Positions 33,880 through 45,893 of a DNA stretch of 64,000 nt are shown here, piece after piece. This stretch comes from Ephemerocybe angulata. Its lineage: Eukaryota; Basidiomycota; Agaricomycetes; Agaricales; Psathyrellaceae. A program made the translations under genes and the position numbers. Location of the stretch: positions 558,001 through 622,000 of the forward strand of contig JAACJK010000220.1 in NCBI GenBank assembly GCA_013368325.1. The letters run 5' to 3'. The notes below the pieces were generated by a model that saw only the letters and a list, made by a program, of their open reading frames with translations, searched no databases and was not told the DNA's origin. Every line of letters starts with the position of its first letter. Within the stretch, counting starts at the first letter, position 1.

Positions 33880-34480
33880 TAAAGCAAGGCTGAACATCAC
33901 GGCCTGGTCACGGCCCATGCACCTTATAATGAAGGCCTATGAACCGTGATAACGAATCGTGAATGATTTACTGGTGAAATATACGCAGCTTTTATCACGC
34001 GCAGAAGCCGTGAAACGGAACTTTTCAACCGTTGAAATCAAGTGGTTTCCGTGAAAATAGGTGTCTGAGGACATGCATTGGGTGACGATGGGTAGGTGAA
34101 TACAACGGTTTGAGACAGTTATGTAGGGGGATAAAGGGTATGAAAAAGTGGAATTAACGGTGCCACACGGTGATAAGAACGGTCCAAGGTGAGGAAATAA
34201 CGGCACAAAATCGTGAAAAAACGGTGAAGGAGGGTGATTAAAAGGGAGAGAAAAAGGGAGAGAAACGTGATTAAAAGGCTCTTTGAAGGTAGAGGGGAGC
34301 AAATAGACGGCAGGAACACGTGAATAAAAGGCAGGAGAGCGTGAATTACAAGGAAGAAGAGGGAAAATGAACGGCAGGAATGCGTGAATAAAAGGTGAAG
34401 GGGCGTGAAATGAAGGATGTCAGCAGCAGAGCAACGACTAAGGGGGCGAAGGCAGCGGTAAGCACAGTGAGAAAAAGATA
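33880..34480. repeat. Degenerate subterminal repeats of the transposon
   Basis: A purine-rich array contains about a dozen variants of CGTGAATAAAAGG, CGTGATTAAAAGG and CCGTGAAA, spaced roughly 20-40 bp, on the plus strand. Such subterminal arrays are binding sites for accessory proteins in plant CACTA elements. Near the very end, CACGG and GGCCT motifs are shared with the right subterminal part. Confidence 0.65.
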
Positions 34481-35177
34481 CATATGTCAGTGTCACACTA
34501 TTAGTAAAGCTGAATGCCAGAGAAAGCGAATCTAGCCAGAGCTGGCAGAACCGGACACGGGGACACGACGTGGGATGGGACGAGGGCGGGGTCGTGGCAT
34601 GCCCTATCAGGTGGGTCAGCAGGTAGCGTAAGAAGGCAGAGAATCAATGGGCGTACGGGTGGGGGCGGAGGAGGAGGAGGCGTCAGGAGGAATTGAAGGC
34701 GGCATTTCAAGTCCCTCAAGAGCTGACCCCAACTGTCGTCATCTTGATGGAGCTGATAGCCCGAGTCGGATGTTGCACGCATGAGGGTATAGCATCGCCT
34801 GAGAGGCCAGGACTTGTCCTGTGCGATGACGTGCACTGCAATCCATGGAACGAGGTAGTGGCGACGGAAAGATGCAGCAGTCGAGAAAACATAGGAAGGA
34901 GATGCGCAACGGAAGACTGCATTACCAATTACCGCTTGCAGAACAGCTTCAATTACAACCTCGCCCTTTTCACCGAAGCTGTTGAAGACGATGTATCAGT
35001 AAAGGTGAATCAAGAAAGGAGCAAGAGGTGCTTGGGAAGTCGGCATCAAGCAAGCGGGTGGCGAGAAAGTTGGAGATAATCGTCCCAAGGAGGAGCAAGC
35101 GTTGAGCGGCGAGCGAGAAGGTTGACACAACAGGAAGGGAACTCCAAACAGCCAAAGGTAAGTGAGAGAACAACGTA
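34481..35177. other. Non-coding part of the transposon
   Basis: This stretch lies between the subterminal repeats and the stop of the charged repeat protein. A GGA/GGC-rich tract (about 34655-34700) stands out. No coding frame is supported. Confidence 0.45.
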
Positions 35178-38100
35178 CTATCCAACACGGGAGACATTCA
35201 TGAGAGTGTAAGGCAGCGAAACAACCTTTGGGCGGCGGGAGCGAAAGGCAGCCTCTAGTTCATCTTGAGAAAGGTTGGCTGCGTGTCGAAGGTGGGCCAG
35301 GATTTGATTCCAGACAGGGTCAAGGTTTGATGGGAGCACCTTTCCGGTATAAAGGGCGATGATCGTTGGAGCCAGACTTACGGCGACGTTCACGATCTTG
35401 AAGAAGTCAGGAGAGTCTCGGGGATACAAGACACGGCCACAACGCGGCAGCAGAGAACTCAGGATGTAGAGGTGAGACTGAGTAGACGAGATCGTCTCAC
35501 AGATTTTCACGTCAAGATCCCGAGTATCCGACGACGATGACAGCAAAGCCGCACGCAAGTCTAAGAGTTCTCGAAGATCAGGAGAGATAGGCAGAACTAT
35601 GGGATGGGGCCCAGAGCGATGAGCAGAACGCCGAGCCGTGCACTGAGCATCAGGACAGTATAGCAGGGTAGAAGTTCCAGGGTGAACCGGTGCAGCCACA
35701 GAGCGAGGCTTGGGCGCAAGTCCGACATGTTGAGATAAGTTGCCTAGTGCAGCAGTAGCAGGAAGAGAAACAGTGTTGGCGGTAAACACGCCAGGAGCGG
35801 AGATGGCGACGACGCCAGGAGCAGCGATGGCGACGCCAGGAGCAATGCCAGGAGCAGCGGCAGGAGTGACGACGATGCCAGAAACGCCAGGAGCAGCAGG
35901 CACGACAATGCCAAGAGCAGCGGGCACAGCGACGACGACGCCAGGAGCAGCAGTAGGCACAGCAACAGCGACGACGACGCCAGGAGCAGCAGTAGGCACA
36001 GCAACAGCGACGACGGTGCCAGGAGCAGCAGTAGGCACAGCGACAGCTACGACGGTGCCAGGAGCAGCAGCGGGCGCAGCGGCGACGGTGCCAGGAGCAG
36101 CAGCGGGCACAGCGACGATGACGTGCGAAGTGCGAGCATCAGCAGGATGCAACAGTGCACCGTCAAGAATAGAACCTGCATAAAATATAATAGCGTTATG
36201 AGTCCTTATCCGAGTCCAGAGTCCACGAATCCACGTACCACAATCGAGAGGAACAACACTGGCACCATCCCCATCTCCCTCCTCCTCCTCCTCATCACTA
36301 TCCACTTGACTCAGCTCCGACTCGTCATCCTCAGCAGCACCACCCTCCTGTCCACCACCACCATCGCCGCCGCTACCATCTTCACCTCCGTTTTCAGCCA
36401 TGCCTCCTGCACCTCCAGATCCAGATCCAGAAGGACCATCTTCCGGATCACTATCGTCACTAGCTCCGTCACTGTCACCTTCCTCCTCATCCTTGTCCTC
36501 GTCCTCGTCCTCATCCTCATCCTCATCCTCGTCCTCGTCCCCATCCACATTAGCTACGGCCTCCTTGCCTTTCCCTTCGTCATTCGGAGCCTCACTATCT
36601 GTGTTGTTGCCGCCTTCACCTTCGTCCGATGACCCCGAGTCCTGGTACATGTCGCCGCTGGGTGTAGATGGAGGCTGAAGGAATGTATCAATGAATTTGT
36701 TCACGAGAAAGAGAGAGGAGTAGATACTCACCAGCCTTAGGAAAACCTTTTTGATCGCCGCCACATTCACCTTCTCCTCCTTGACCTCGACGGAGACCAC
36801 CTTCTCCTCCTCGACCTTGGTCACATTGCTGGTGCTGCGCCGGGCAGAGCGACGAGGCGCTGGTGCAGTGAGGGCTTTGTTCAATGCTGCTGCCTTCTTC
36901 TCAGCCGCCTTCCTCCTTCGCTCGTCCGCCTTCCTCTTTCGCTCATCTGCTGCTGCCTCCGCCGCTTCCGCCTCATCGTGTTGCCGCTTCTCCTCCACCG
37001 CCGCTTCCGCCTCATCATGCTTTCGCTTTTCCTCCGCCTCATCGCGCTTTCGCTTTTCCTCCGCCTCATCGCACTTTCGCTTCTCCTCCGCCTCATCGCG
37101 CTTTCGCTTCTCCTCCGCCTCATCGCGCTTTCGCTTCTCCTCCGCCTCATCGCGCTTTCGCTTCTCCTTGCGCTTTCGCTTCTCCTCCGCCGCCTTAGCC
37201 TCATCGCGCTTTCGCTTCTCCTCCGCCGCCTCAGCTTCGACGCACTTTTGCTTCTCCTCCTCGCGCTTTCGCTTTTCCTTTGCCGCCTCAGCTTCGTCGC
37301 TCTTTCGCTTCTCCTCATCCACAACCTTGGCCCCAGCACCCTTTCGCTTCTCCTCCACCTCCTTCTTTCGCCCCATCTCCTTCTTCTTCTTCGTCACTCG
37401 CTTCTTTTCCTTCCCATCATCCCCTCCTTCCGTCCCCTTCCTCTTCTTCCCATTCTTGTCCTCGTCGTCATCGCCCATGCGCTTCTTCGTCAACGACGCA
37501 GCAGCGGCAGCAGCAGCAGCCACCTTCTGCTTCGCTTCAGCAACACGCGCTTCAGCAGCTTTAGCTAGAGCTGCCGCCGCCGCCGCCTCGATAGCTGCTG
37601 CTTCAGCAGCAGCCCTCGCTTCCTTCACTTCCGGAGACTCGTCGAGGATGACTTCTCCCATCTCCATCTTCGCCTCCTTCGCCTCCTTCGCCTCCTCCGC
37701 ACCCTTTTTCCCTTTCACCCCCTTTTCCTTCGCCCCTTTCCCGCTGCGCGCCTCCTTCGCCCTGGTACCCACCTCCTTCTTCTTGGCCACTACCTCTTTC
37801 TTGGTCACCACCTCCTTCGCCTCCTTCTTCGCCTCCTGCTTCTCCTTCGGCTCCTTCCCCTTGGTCCCATTCACCTCCTTCAAAGCCTTTGCTTCCTTCG
37901 CAGCCTTTGCTTTCTTCGCAGCTCCGATCGGTGGCCCAAACTTCTTCACTGGTTGCGCTTGCGGGCTAACCTTCTTTTTCTTCTGAAGAGTATTAGACGC
38001 GTAAGTGTACATGTCGAAAGGAATAGAATCATCGTGCATACCTTCTTAGGTTTATCCTCCTCATCATCAGAATGACCAGAGGAAGACTTCTCAGACTCAG

Positions 38101-38982
38101 ATTCGGAGCTGGAGGAGTCCGACGACTGAAGCAGAAGCAGTCAGCATCTAGTGTGTTGTAAATAGCACTAATAAGAGCATACCTCAGCGACGGCACGCTT
38201 GCGCTTGCGAACCAACTTCTCTTTCTCGGATTCCTCAGAACCCTCGCCCTCCTCGCCCTCGATCTCCATGTCCTCTTCCTCAGTTTTCTAGGCACCAACA
38301 AATTAGTGATCCACCAGCCATATCGAAGAAATAAGACGGGTGACTTACGATAACAATCTTCTCCTCCTCTCGTTTGAACCCGGAGGTCGCATTATCGAGC
38401 GCTTGCTGTATGATGAAGCGGACGACCCAATTGTCCTCGTATTGCAGGAGATTGTGACAGGTAACGTTGTCTTCAGCCTGGGGAAGAGACGAGAGAATAG
38501 GTCAGTGTCCAGGCGGCATGGAGAGTAGGAACAGAGAGTAGCAACGGTGCAGAATGGCGAGCAGAGCAACATCGACCGAGGGGAGGGGAAGAGCAAGAGC
38601 AAGAAGGAGAGAGGATATATGCACCATATCGACTGCGTTCTCCACCCGCTTCTTATTCTGCTTGCTGAGCCGCTGGGTCATATTGAGTCCAGCCTGAGCC
38701 ATGATCCTCTTGACCTGGCCCTGAAGAGTGCCGTCAGCTCTCTGGAATGGTGTATACGCGCATATATGCGCATATATGCAGTGAGATGAACATCTAAGCT
38801 CACCAGAACAGCGTTATAGGTCTCTTTCTTGCCCTCAAGACCCATGTGCGCGATCAATCCCCTGATTCTGCCCGCCGGTTTGGGGATCTGGACTTTGGGC
38901 TTTTTGAAGTTGTGAAGCGCTGAGAAGAGGTTTAAACACTATACATAAGCTGTATGCACAATCACTGACCTTGTCGTGCCAT
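35178..38982 (-). CDS. Transposon gene: charged/Ala-Pro repeat protein of unknown role
   Basis: A 13-nt first exon (MARQ, 38982-38970) splices in frame to ALHNFKKPKVQIPKPAGRIR, GLIAHMGLEGKKETYNAVL and MTQRLSKQNKKRVENAVDM. This N-terminal region looks folded and continues with NWVVRFIIQQALDN. The next part is highly charged: KKKK, Lys/Glu-rich KEKE stretches, nine-residue KRKRDEAEE tandem repeats and a DEDEDE run. A Val/Ala/Pro repeat region (VPTAAPGVVVAVA units) follows, then a non-repetitive C-terminus (LRELLDLRAALL, ILSSLLPRCGRV) ending MNVSRVG. The product is about 1,100 residues. The function is unknown. The basic and acidic tracts suggest a chromatin or nucleic-acid contact. The start exon is the weakest part of the model. 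Confidence 0.6.
35850..36115 (-). repeat. Tandem Ala/Pro/Val-coding repeats
   Basis: Units of about 39 nt (with shorter variants) contain gccaggagcagcag and encode VPTAAPG(T/V)VVAVA. They lie inside the charged repeat protein, in one frame, so they expand the protein rather than break it. Confidence 0.75.
37020..37240 (-). repeat. 27-nt tandem repeats coding KRKRDEAEE
   Basis: At least six near-identical 27-nt units (ctcatcgcgctttcgcttct...) encode the nine residues KRKRDEAEE with R/C/H variation at one position. A longer variant with AAEEKRKRDEAKA-like spacing follows at the right. Confidence 0.8.
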
Positions 38983-39494
38983 TTGTTGTCGAGATCAATG
39001 GTGGGACACTGCTGGTGGTAGTGGTAAGAGGGAGAGATGGTTGCGCCCTTCAATTTGGCGCGCCCGCGCGCTTGGGATCAAATCACATGACCCCATCAAT
39101 ATTTCCCAGGGACCCAGAGGCGACCACTAGTTGTATAGGACGGCAGCATCTACTTTGGAGCTCTAATTTTCTTTGTAGTTTAGTTTAAAATATACTATAT
39201 AGCAGTTCTGTCTCTTTACATTTGCTTAGTGAAGTCCGGCAGATGGAGGAAACACATATGTTTGTCACTTGCGCCAATTTAGTATCCAGTTCCCACGACT
39301 ATACCCAGCCACCTCAAAGCCACCTTTCGAACATAATTCCCCTGTAGTTCATCCAATTACCTTTGGAAGTCTAGATTCTAGCGTAGTTCTGACCTATATA
39401 TGTGCCAATATATGTTCAATGCTGTAGTTACTCTTAGTGAAGTCGAGCATGGATTAAAAGTGATGTGTTCATTTGCATTAACCCAATGCTCGTA
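38983..39494. other. AT-rich spacer between transposon genes
   Basis: This stretch lies between the transposase stop and the repeat-protein start. It is AT-rich and contains two copies of CTTAGTGAAGTC (39225 and 39433), a motif that recurs at 45598. No gene is supported. Confidence 0.45.
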
Positions 39495-42400
39495 CTACTC
39501 GTCGTCATCCTCAAGCCCATTATCCTGTTCCATCTCCCCTTTATCACCAAATGTTGGTACGGCAGCATCAAATCTGTCAAGAATATACCACTTCCCACGT
39601 GTCTTTACCCTTCCTACCAGGGCAGTGATATCGCGGATATCCATGACAAGGGGAGCAAGATTCTCTTTATACTTCACCAGTTCATTGCGAGCATCTTTTC
39701 CTCTGGTGTTGCAAGGGATAACAACTGCCAAAAGCCGCGTCTTTCCCGAGTATTCGTCAAAGATAGGCTTTTCTGGTAAGGTGCAGACCAGTGCTCGAAC
39801 GAACTGGCCATACCCTATGACATTAATTTGCTCTCCATCTTCGTCTTCATAACGGTTTTCATACTGTGCCACTATTAGTATTACTGTTGACTTATACATT
39901 TTAAAAAGTCATACCCGGACAAATGATGCATCACGTCCAGTGTTGTGTGCCGACGAGGACCGAATCGTCGTTTTGAGCCCGTCAATTCGAACCTTTGCCC
40001 AGGATGCCATGTTCTTGGGAAGGAGGGGCTCAATTCTCGTCTTCCCCCGCCCGGTTAGAATATGCCAGTAGTACGCAATTTGGGCTCGCAGATTTGCATC
40101 TGGTGCGTAACGCTTGATGCAAGGGGTCAAAAGAATGTGCTCAGGGTCTTGTAAAATGATAAGTATAGGGAGTCCGATGATTGGAAAGAATGGCTTACAG
40201 TCGTCAAATTCATTCTCATTCCTGGTACGCACACCTTCATCCCGGTTTCGTCTGTCCGTTGGAGGCAGTGATAGCTCTTCGTGCAAATCGTACCGGTACT
40301 TGAGCTGGTTCAGCATGGTCAGGTGTAAGGTGCGCTTCGTTAGATTTGCCCATGGATGACGCCTGGATCGCAGAGCACGCTTCAGTAGACCACAGAAGCG
40401 CTCCATAAAAAATGTCCATGTTGTCCAGCTAGGGCCGCAGTTCCGTATATCATCGACCACATGGAGTAGCCCATGAATAGTCAATACACAAGCCGACAGA
40501 CGTTCGGAGCGGTACTGATAATAGTACCTGGTAACGGGCCAATGGTCAGGCATTGTTGGCATGATGACGATGATGAAGAGCAGGTGCTCGCACGCACTTT
40601 TCGTAGTCTCTAACCCATTCAATGATATCAGCCTCGAGGATATCTAGCTCTTCTGATGTTAGGGAGTACTTGAGGGATGTCTTCATAATCGTGACAAGCT
40701 TGCACATATGTTTGTAGTACTTGGTTTCTTTAAATCGTCCACGCAGAAGGATAGGGGCGAGGTATATGAACCAAAAACACCAAGATTCTGCAGTGAAGCC
40801 ACTTCGGTCAGTATTAATGTTTCGAAGGACACGAACGAAGTGGGCTGGTATATTTTCGACTGCTGCAGCGGTTTCATCCCCAATGTCGTTCCAGATGTGA
40901 GGAGCAATCTCATAGCTTTGTTCCCCCTCGTCCAAGCCCTTGTATTCTCCGCGCCAGAATTTGAAGAGATTTTGAATAACATTCTCAAGGAAGAGATGCA
41001 TCCAGTCCCATGGAACACTCTTCCCATAGTCGATCAAGCCAACCGCTCCAAAACACGCAGGCTTTTTGATTCCCTTGGCCTTTGCGATGTTGTTTTTCTC
41101 AGTCGTCGTTTCAGCTGCGTCGATCTTGTCCAGAGCCCTTTGGAAACTGCGGTGCGAGCGGAGGGGTAAGTTGGGTGGATTTGGGCGGGGTTTCTGTGTT
41201 GGAGGGTGCCCGTCGGGCGCTCGCAAGGGAATGTAGTATACTTTCCCATTCCCTTCAACATCGCGGATGCCTGTCAGTGCACAAGAACGGCATGGGCAGT
41301 ATCCATTGTGACCCTTGATTCCCAACGACTTTTCGGCTGCCACAATGTCTCCGAGCTCGAATAGCTGGTATGCCCGTAGACAGAACTCCCGTTCCACATG
41401 AGCATCGTAGGCAGAAACACCTGGTCCGGCTAATTTGATCAAGTCGTCCTCTAGAGGCCGTCGGAAGGAACCCATGTGTTTGGGAGCATTAGGACCTGGT
41501 ATAACACCGACACAGATGAGATTCTCGGAGTGCGTTCGAATTGTTGGTGGTAGGTTGTAATTTTGACAAAGAATGGGTGTAGCCGAGGGCCCAGAACGCC
41601 GCCTGTCGAAAAGGAGAAAGCCGTCTGTGCATACTGAGATTGCTACGTCGCGTGGACCATCAAAATACTTGTGGTCCTGCTTCACACCCTGGATAACGAC
41701 ACGGTGTCGAAGACTTTTCAAGTAGAGCGCACCGTCAAAGACGTCGCTGATCACTGCGGGTCCAGTTGGTACGTAGCCTGATCGGTGAAGCATTTCTTTG
41801 GCCATCTTCTTCGACTCGTAGAGACCCCTGAGCTGATCAATGAGGGAAATGTAACAGAAAACCCGCTTGGCCTTCCCCCGGTCATCATACCGAGGGTCTT
41901 CGCATATCGGACAGTTTTCCTCCTGAAGCCATTCTCCAGTGAACGCGGCACAGTTCTTCGCGCAACAGTCATAGAACTTGGGTTCGATTCCAGAGAGCTT
42001 CGCAATGCGATGCAGCATGACCCACTCGGAGGAGATTTTGAGCTTATGCCGGAATGCATGGCGCATGAAGTTGAACGATGCGCGAGGCATGTTTGCCAGG
42101 AGTCGAAGTTGGAACGCTCGGATATTGTCCCGTTCTTCATCTGTGAGCATGTGCTCTGTAATGGGGTAAATTTCAGGGAACAAAGAAGGTATAAGGCAGC
42201 TGCATACCAGTATGTATATACTCATCATCGTCATTGTCTGCTTGATCAAGTTCCCGCTCGAGATCCAAGACTGTTTGCTCATCCTCAGAAGGTGGGCCTA
42301 TCAAATTGTCGTTGTCAATGTCGCCAAGTTCACTCCCATCGTCGTCCGAGGAAGGGACATTGGAATGTGCATCGCTCTCCGAAGAGGCATCCGGAGCTAC

Positions 42401-42761
42401 GTCGCTCTCCGAAGCTATGTCGCTGCTCGAGTAGTTGCCAGTGCTCTGATGGTTGTCAGAATCAGAGTTGTTATGTTCCCTAGTAATTTCAAGTTGCTCG
42501 CTCGTGAATGATTTGCATTTTCAGAATCATTAAAGAGCCATACTCTTCAGAGGTTCCAGACGAGGTAATAGACAATGCTGGCTGTGCAGTATCTGGGTTG
42601 GAGTTTGTGTAATGCTTGCGCCTTTGCTTATAGGACAGTGGCTTTCCACACGTTGGTTTGCATCTGCAGATTTTCTTCTTCTCCTTCGATTTCTTCTTCT
42701 TGGCTGGTGGCATTGGGCGAATATCATCTGGGGCTCGACGCTTTGGCTGTGGGGCTACCAT
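39495..42761 (-). CDS. Tnp2-type (CACTA-like) transposase
   Basis: The N-terminus MVAPQPKRRAPDDI leads to a CRCKPTCGKPLSYKQRRKHY cluster often seen at the start of basidiomycete transposases of this class. An acidic Ser-rich linker follows, then the core: EHMLTDEERDNIRAFQLRL, FCYISLIDQLRGLY, DGPRDVAISVCTDGF, HNGYCPCRSC and PWDWMHLFLENV. Later parts include CVLTIHGLLHVVDDI and a long C-terminal region ending LEDDDE. Introns split THE/HMLTDE and FVR/YENRY in frame. The protein has roughly 950 residues and should cut and join the element ends. Between about 42500 and 42540 the N-terminal and linker frames do not join by a plain GT-AG intron, so a frameshift is possible. The family call is strong from the DGPRD and CPCRSC blocks. 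Confidence 0.85.
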
Positions 42762-42949
42762 GTTTAAGCAGTAATACGGAAAGAGAGTTAATGAAGGTGA
42801 TGGTTCGACTTTGACGCCAGTGTTTCCCACGAAGTAGCGCCCAAAGTTCTTGCCCTGTTTGCCATTGTTTTTGATTCTCGAAAAGAAAACTTTTGAAATA
42901 AACATGCAAGCGCTGCAAGATACATGGCATAGATAAAATAGTATACTAC

Positions 42950-45497
42950 TTAAGGGCTGCTGGAACACTTTGGGCGACGTGAAGGAGCGCGGTGATATAA
43001 AATGTCCTTTGAAGTCGAACCCCTCGCTACATCGCGTTGCATTGCAAGATCAATGCCGTAGCGTTTCCTTTGAACGACTGGAATCGGTAGTTGACTGTCC
43101 TCCCATTGCCGAGCGCGCTTCACCCGCTCTGGGGTGCGGATGTAAGGGGATGGGAGCAAAGCCAGGGGATAAGGGTAGACTTGAAGAGGAGCGGTAGGGG
43201 TGAAGGATGCCTCCTTACGCTTGCCCGTCACAGGTGTAGAAGGCCCTGCTGCCTTTATCTTTGCAACCTTCTGATTGAGTCTAGCCTGCTCTGCGCTCGA
43301 GAGCTTTACCTTCCTCGTTCCCTTCCCTGCGGTCTTATCTAAAAGCGACAGCTTGCACTGATACTCTGATAAGGTGGGATCGCCACGGGTCGGAATCATC
43401 CTTGTCAACGGTCTCGGTTAGCATGGTGCGTAAGTATGGGTACCGAGGAGATGGACACATACTTTTCTCCGTGGGGGGTATTGAGACTTTTTGCATGCCC
43501 AGCATACTCAAGGACCCCGATAGCGACATCATTCTTGTTTGAAATGATGTTCTTGAAAAGAGCGTTTTCGCGTTCACTCTCAGAAGGCTGCGTGACGCGA
43601 GGAGGACTGGGAAGGTAGTAAGGTAAGTAAAGCGAGAGAATGAGATTTTATAGATACTTTACAGTGTATCGAGGCGGGTGATCGTCCACATCTGACTGTC
43701 TTCCTTGTAAAAGAATACACGCGCTTTCTTCCACCTTCTGACTTCGCCGGGACGCAAGATGATAGCATCACCAATAGACGCCCCTTCGGCCTTGTAGGCT
43801 TGCAGATTGAGATTCGAGGGAATCCATGTCGAAGACCACTTGCCTATAACAGATGAGCAAGCAATTATAGAGCAGAAAGCAAGGATATACGCACCCTCTG
43901 CTATAAAGGATAAAGTGAGTGGATCATTGGGGTCGGGCGCGGATGGGTTGAGGCGCCTCCATTCTGAAAGCCCAAAAATGATCGGACCCAGGCTAATTTC
44001 CTTCACCTCGTCGACGCACTGAAGCCCATCTGCAATAAAAACAGGATCAAACAGGTGGAATTTACCACGAGCCTGCCAATCGGAACCCCCGTTAATCAAA
44101 AGCATGCGGGGAGGAACATTGGCGGTGTCCTTCCCGTAGACGTCGAGGTCAGTGACAACTCGTTGACGGTGCGCATCACTTGGACCAATGATATTTGTCT
44201 TCTTGTCCATGGCGCTCCGAATATATGTCCTAAGAGTATGTAAGTCGACCGTTTGAAGCCAATGCTCGAAGATGGAAGATGAACGATACAAACTTGAAAA
44301 CACCTTGGGACTGGTATGCCCAGGTCCACCATGCCTCACATAGCCGACCAGTGCTGCTCGGGTCATCGAAAACATCCTTCTCCTTTGCATCCAGTGGAAT
44401 ACCTGCCATAGGTTCGCGATAAATGAGAACGGGCGACCAACACAAAGCAGATATATACGTACCGGCTTTCGAAAAGACTTCCGATGCGGTATATACACCA
44501 AGGCCATAGAAAGGAGTACCATCCGCATTGCGAATGACCTTCATGGCAAGGCCGGTCCTCGAACCGCTCATTCTCTCCGAACGCCACCTCACCAGATCCT
44601 GAAGGAATAGAGAAAATTGAAAGAAGACATCACGACCCAAATCATAGCGTCGACGCTCATCCTTGATATATAGCTCCATGGGAGCAAATTTGACCCAAGT
44701 AGGCTGTTCGACATCAGAAGCAGCATGGAGGTCACTTTGCGGAGAACTCACCTTGAAAACCAAATCACGCGAGTTGAACGACCAGATATGATGAAGGAAT
44801 TCAAGTGCCAGCCCCACCTTGAAACGCTCCTTCAAATAGTCACTTTCAACAATCATACTCAGGATCTGGGCCATTACTCACCGTCTTCTCCGTCGTCATA
44901 ACCGTGTTTTCCCACATATTCCTGGGATAAAGCTGCATCGACGTATGGGTAAGGAAGGCAAGCTAAATCATCGTTAGACTCATTCCAATGAGACTTAAAA
45001 TTGCTTACCTTGAGATACCGGTCACCAAAACAGAGGACAATCGTCCGGGGGTCGTACAAAACCTTTTGGAGCACCCACCCCAAGTCCTTGATAGAGACGG
45101 CCTTCTTTGCAAGTTCACTGGGAATAACCAGGCCCCGTTGATTGGGGTTTCCTCTGGCGGACTTACAGCCATGAAGAAATGGGATTACATGAGGGATGAC
45201 CCTTTTCCCCTTGGCATCTTCAACGGTAGTAGTGTCACCCCAAAGCCCCTGCAAGTGGCAGCCATTGGGATCCTTCTGGAGGATTTGAAGGTAGACATGG
45301 CCAGTTTGACCATGTCCTGTGCACTCCCGATACTCTGGCATTGGTAAGTGCAAGAGTTCTTGCTGGAGAGGGGAAAGGGAAGAGGGTATCAAGGTGGAAG
45401 GAGACAACAAGCGCCAGCGAGGCCAACGAGGCGCGCGTGGCCGGCGGCTGTATTCGTTAAACAAGTCCCACGCCCGTGATGGCTCAGCTGGGGACAT
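42950..45497 (-). CDS. Transposon accessory protein of unknown family
   Basis: The start MSPAEPSRAWDLFNEYSRRP opens a multi-exon gene of about 700 residues. The first exon has GHGQTGHVYLQILQKDPNG, HVIPFLHGCKSARGNPNQRG and IVLCFGDRYLK; later exons have LACLPYPYVDAALS, WVKFAPMELYIKDERRRYDL, FYGLGVYTASEVFSKA and PPRMLLINGGSDWQARGKF. Two further blocks are SLGPIIFGLSEWRRLNP and GDAIILRPGEVRRWKKARVF. The C-terminus is basic (LSSAEQARLNQKVAKIKAAG, then RTPERVKRARQWEDS) and ends SRRPKCSSSP. I recognise no domain. By position it may play the role that TnpA-like proteins have in plant CACTA elements. The stop is 189 bp from the transposase start, same strand. Exon edges are approximate, and no nuclease motif was found. 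Confidence 0.6.
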
Positions 45498-45893
45498 CTT
45501 ATGTGGCCTCCTGGAGCTGCTAGACCTTCGGAGCTCATATAAAATACATAGGGAAGTACCTATAGTGTATTTACACCTTACTATATGCATAATTCTGCTT
45601 AGCGAAGTCCAGTCGAAGCAGGATGGCGCAATAACGGGCGCCCCGTGCATATCACGGGGCGGTGATTTGTAATGCTTTCCTGATTTGGCTCCCCAGGCCG
45701 AGCCAAGGTGATGTTGGCCGTATGTCATGGTCTTCCCTGCAATTCTAGCTACAGGGAGCATCTTTACCAATTTTAAGGATAACGGCTTCAGGACATTAAT
45801 TTCACGTCCATGGGCCACCGTTTATATAACGGCCTCATGCTTAAGGCCAAAGGCCTTGATGTTCAAGGCCAAACGTCCGAAACCCGTGGCAGT
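45498..45893. other. Promoter side of the transposon accessory gene
   Basis: This is non-coding DNA between the right terminal repeat and the accessory ATG. It contains a third CTTAGCGAAGTCC motif (45598-45610), an AT-rich part and repeated GGCCTT/AAGGCC motifs near the end (45840-45870). Confidence 0.5.

Noticed and set aside
36751..37986. Plus-strand frame of 411 codons, Ser/Phe-rich
   Set aside because: It is the mirror of the Lys/Glu/Arg-rich repeats of the minus-strand transposon protein; such codon repeats leave the opposite strand open.
42950..45497. Accessory gene as a TET/JBP dioxygenase, known near some fungal transposons
   Set aside because: I could not find the HxD...H iron-binding pattern or the following Arg in the right order, so I leave the family open.
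39125..45567. Transposon bounded by CACTA at 39127 and TAGTG at 45563
   Set aside because: The sequences inside these pentamers do not match each other, and no target duplication is present; the CACTGTGGG ends at 33857/45916 match over 23 bp and explain the csn8 break.
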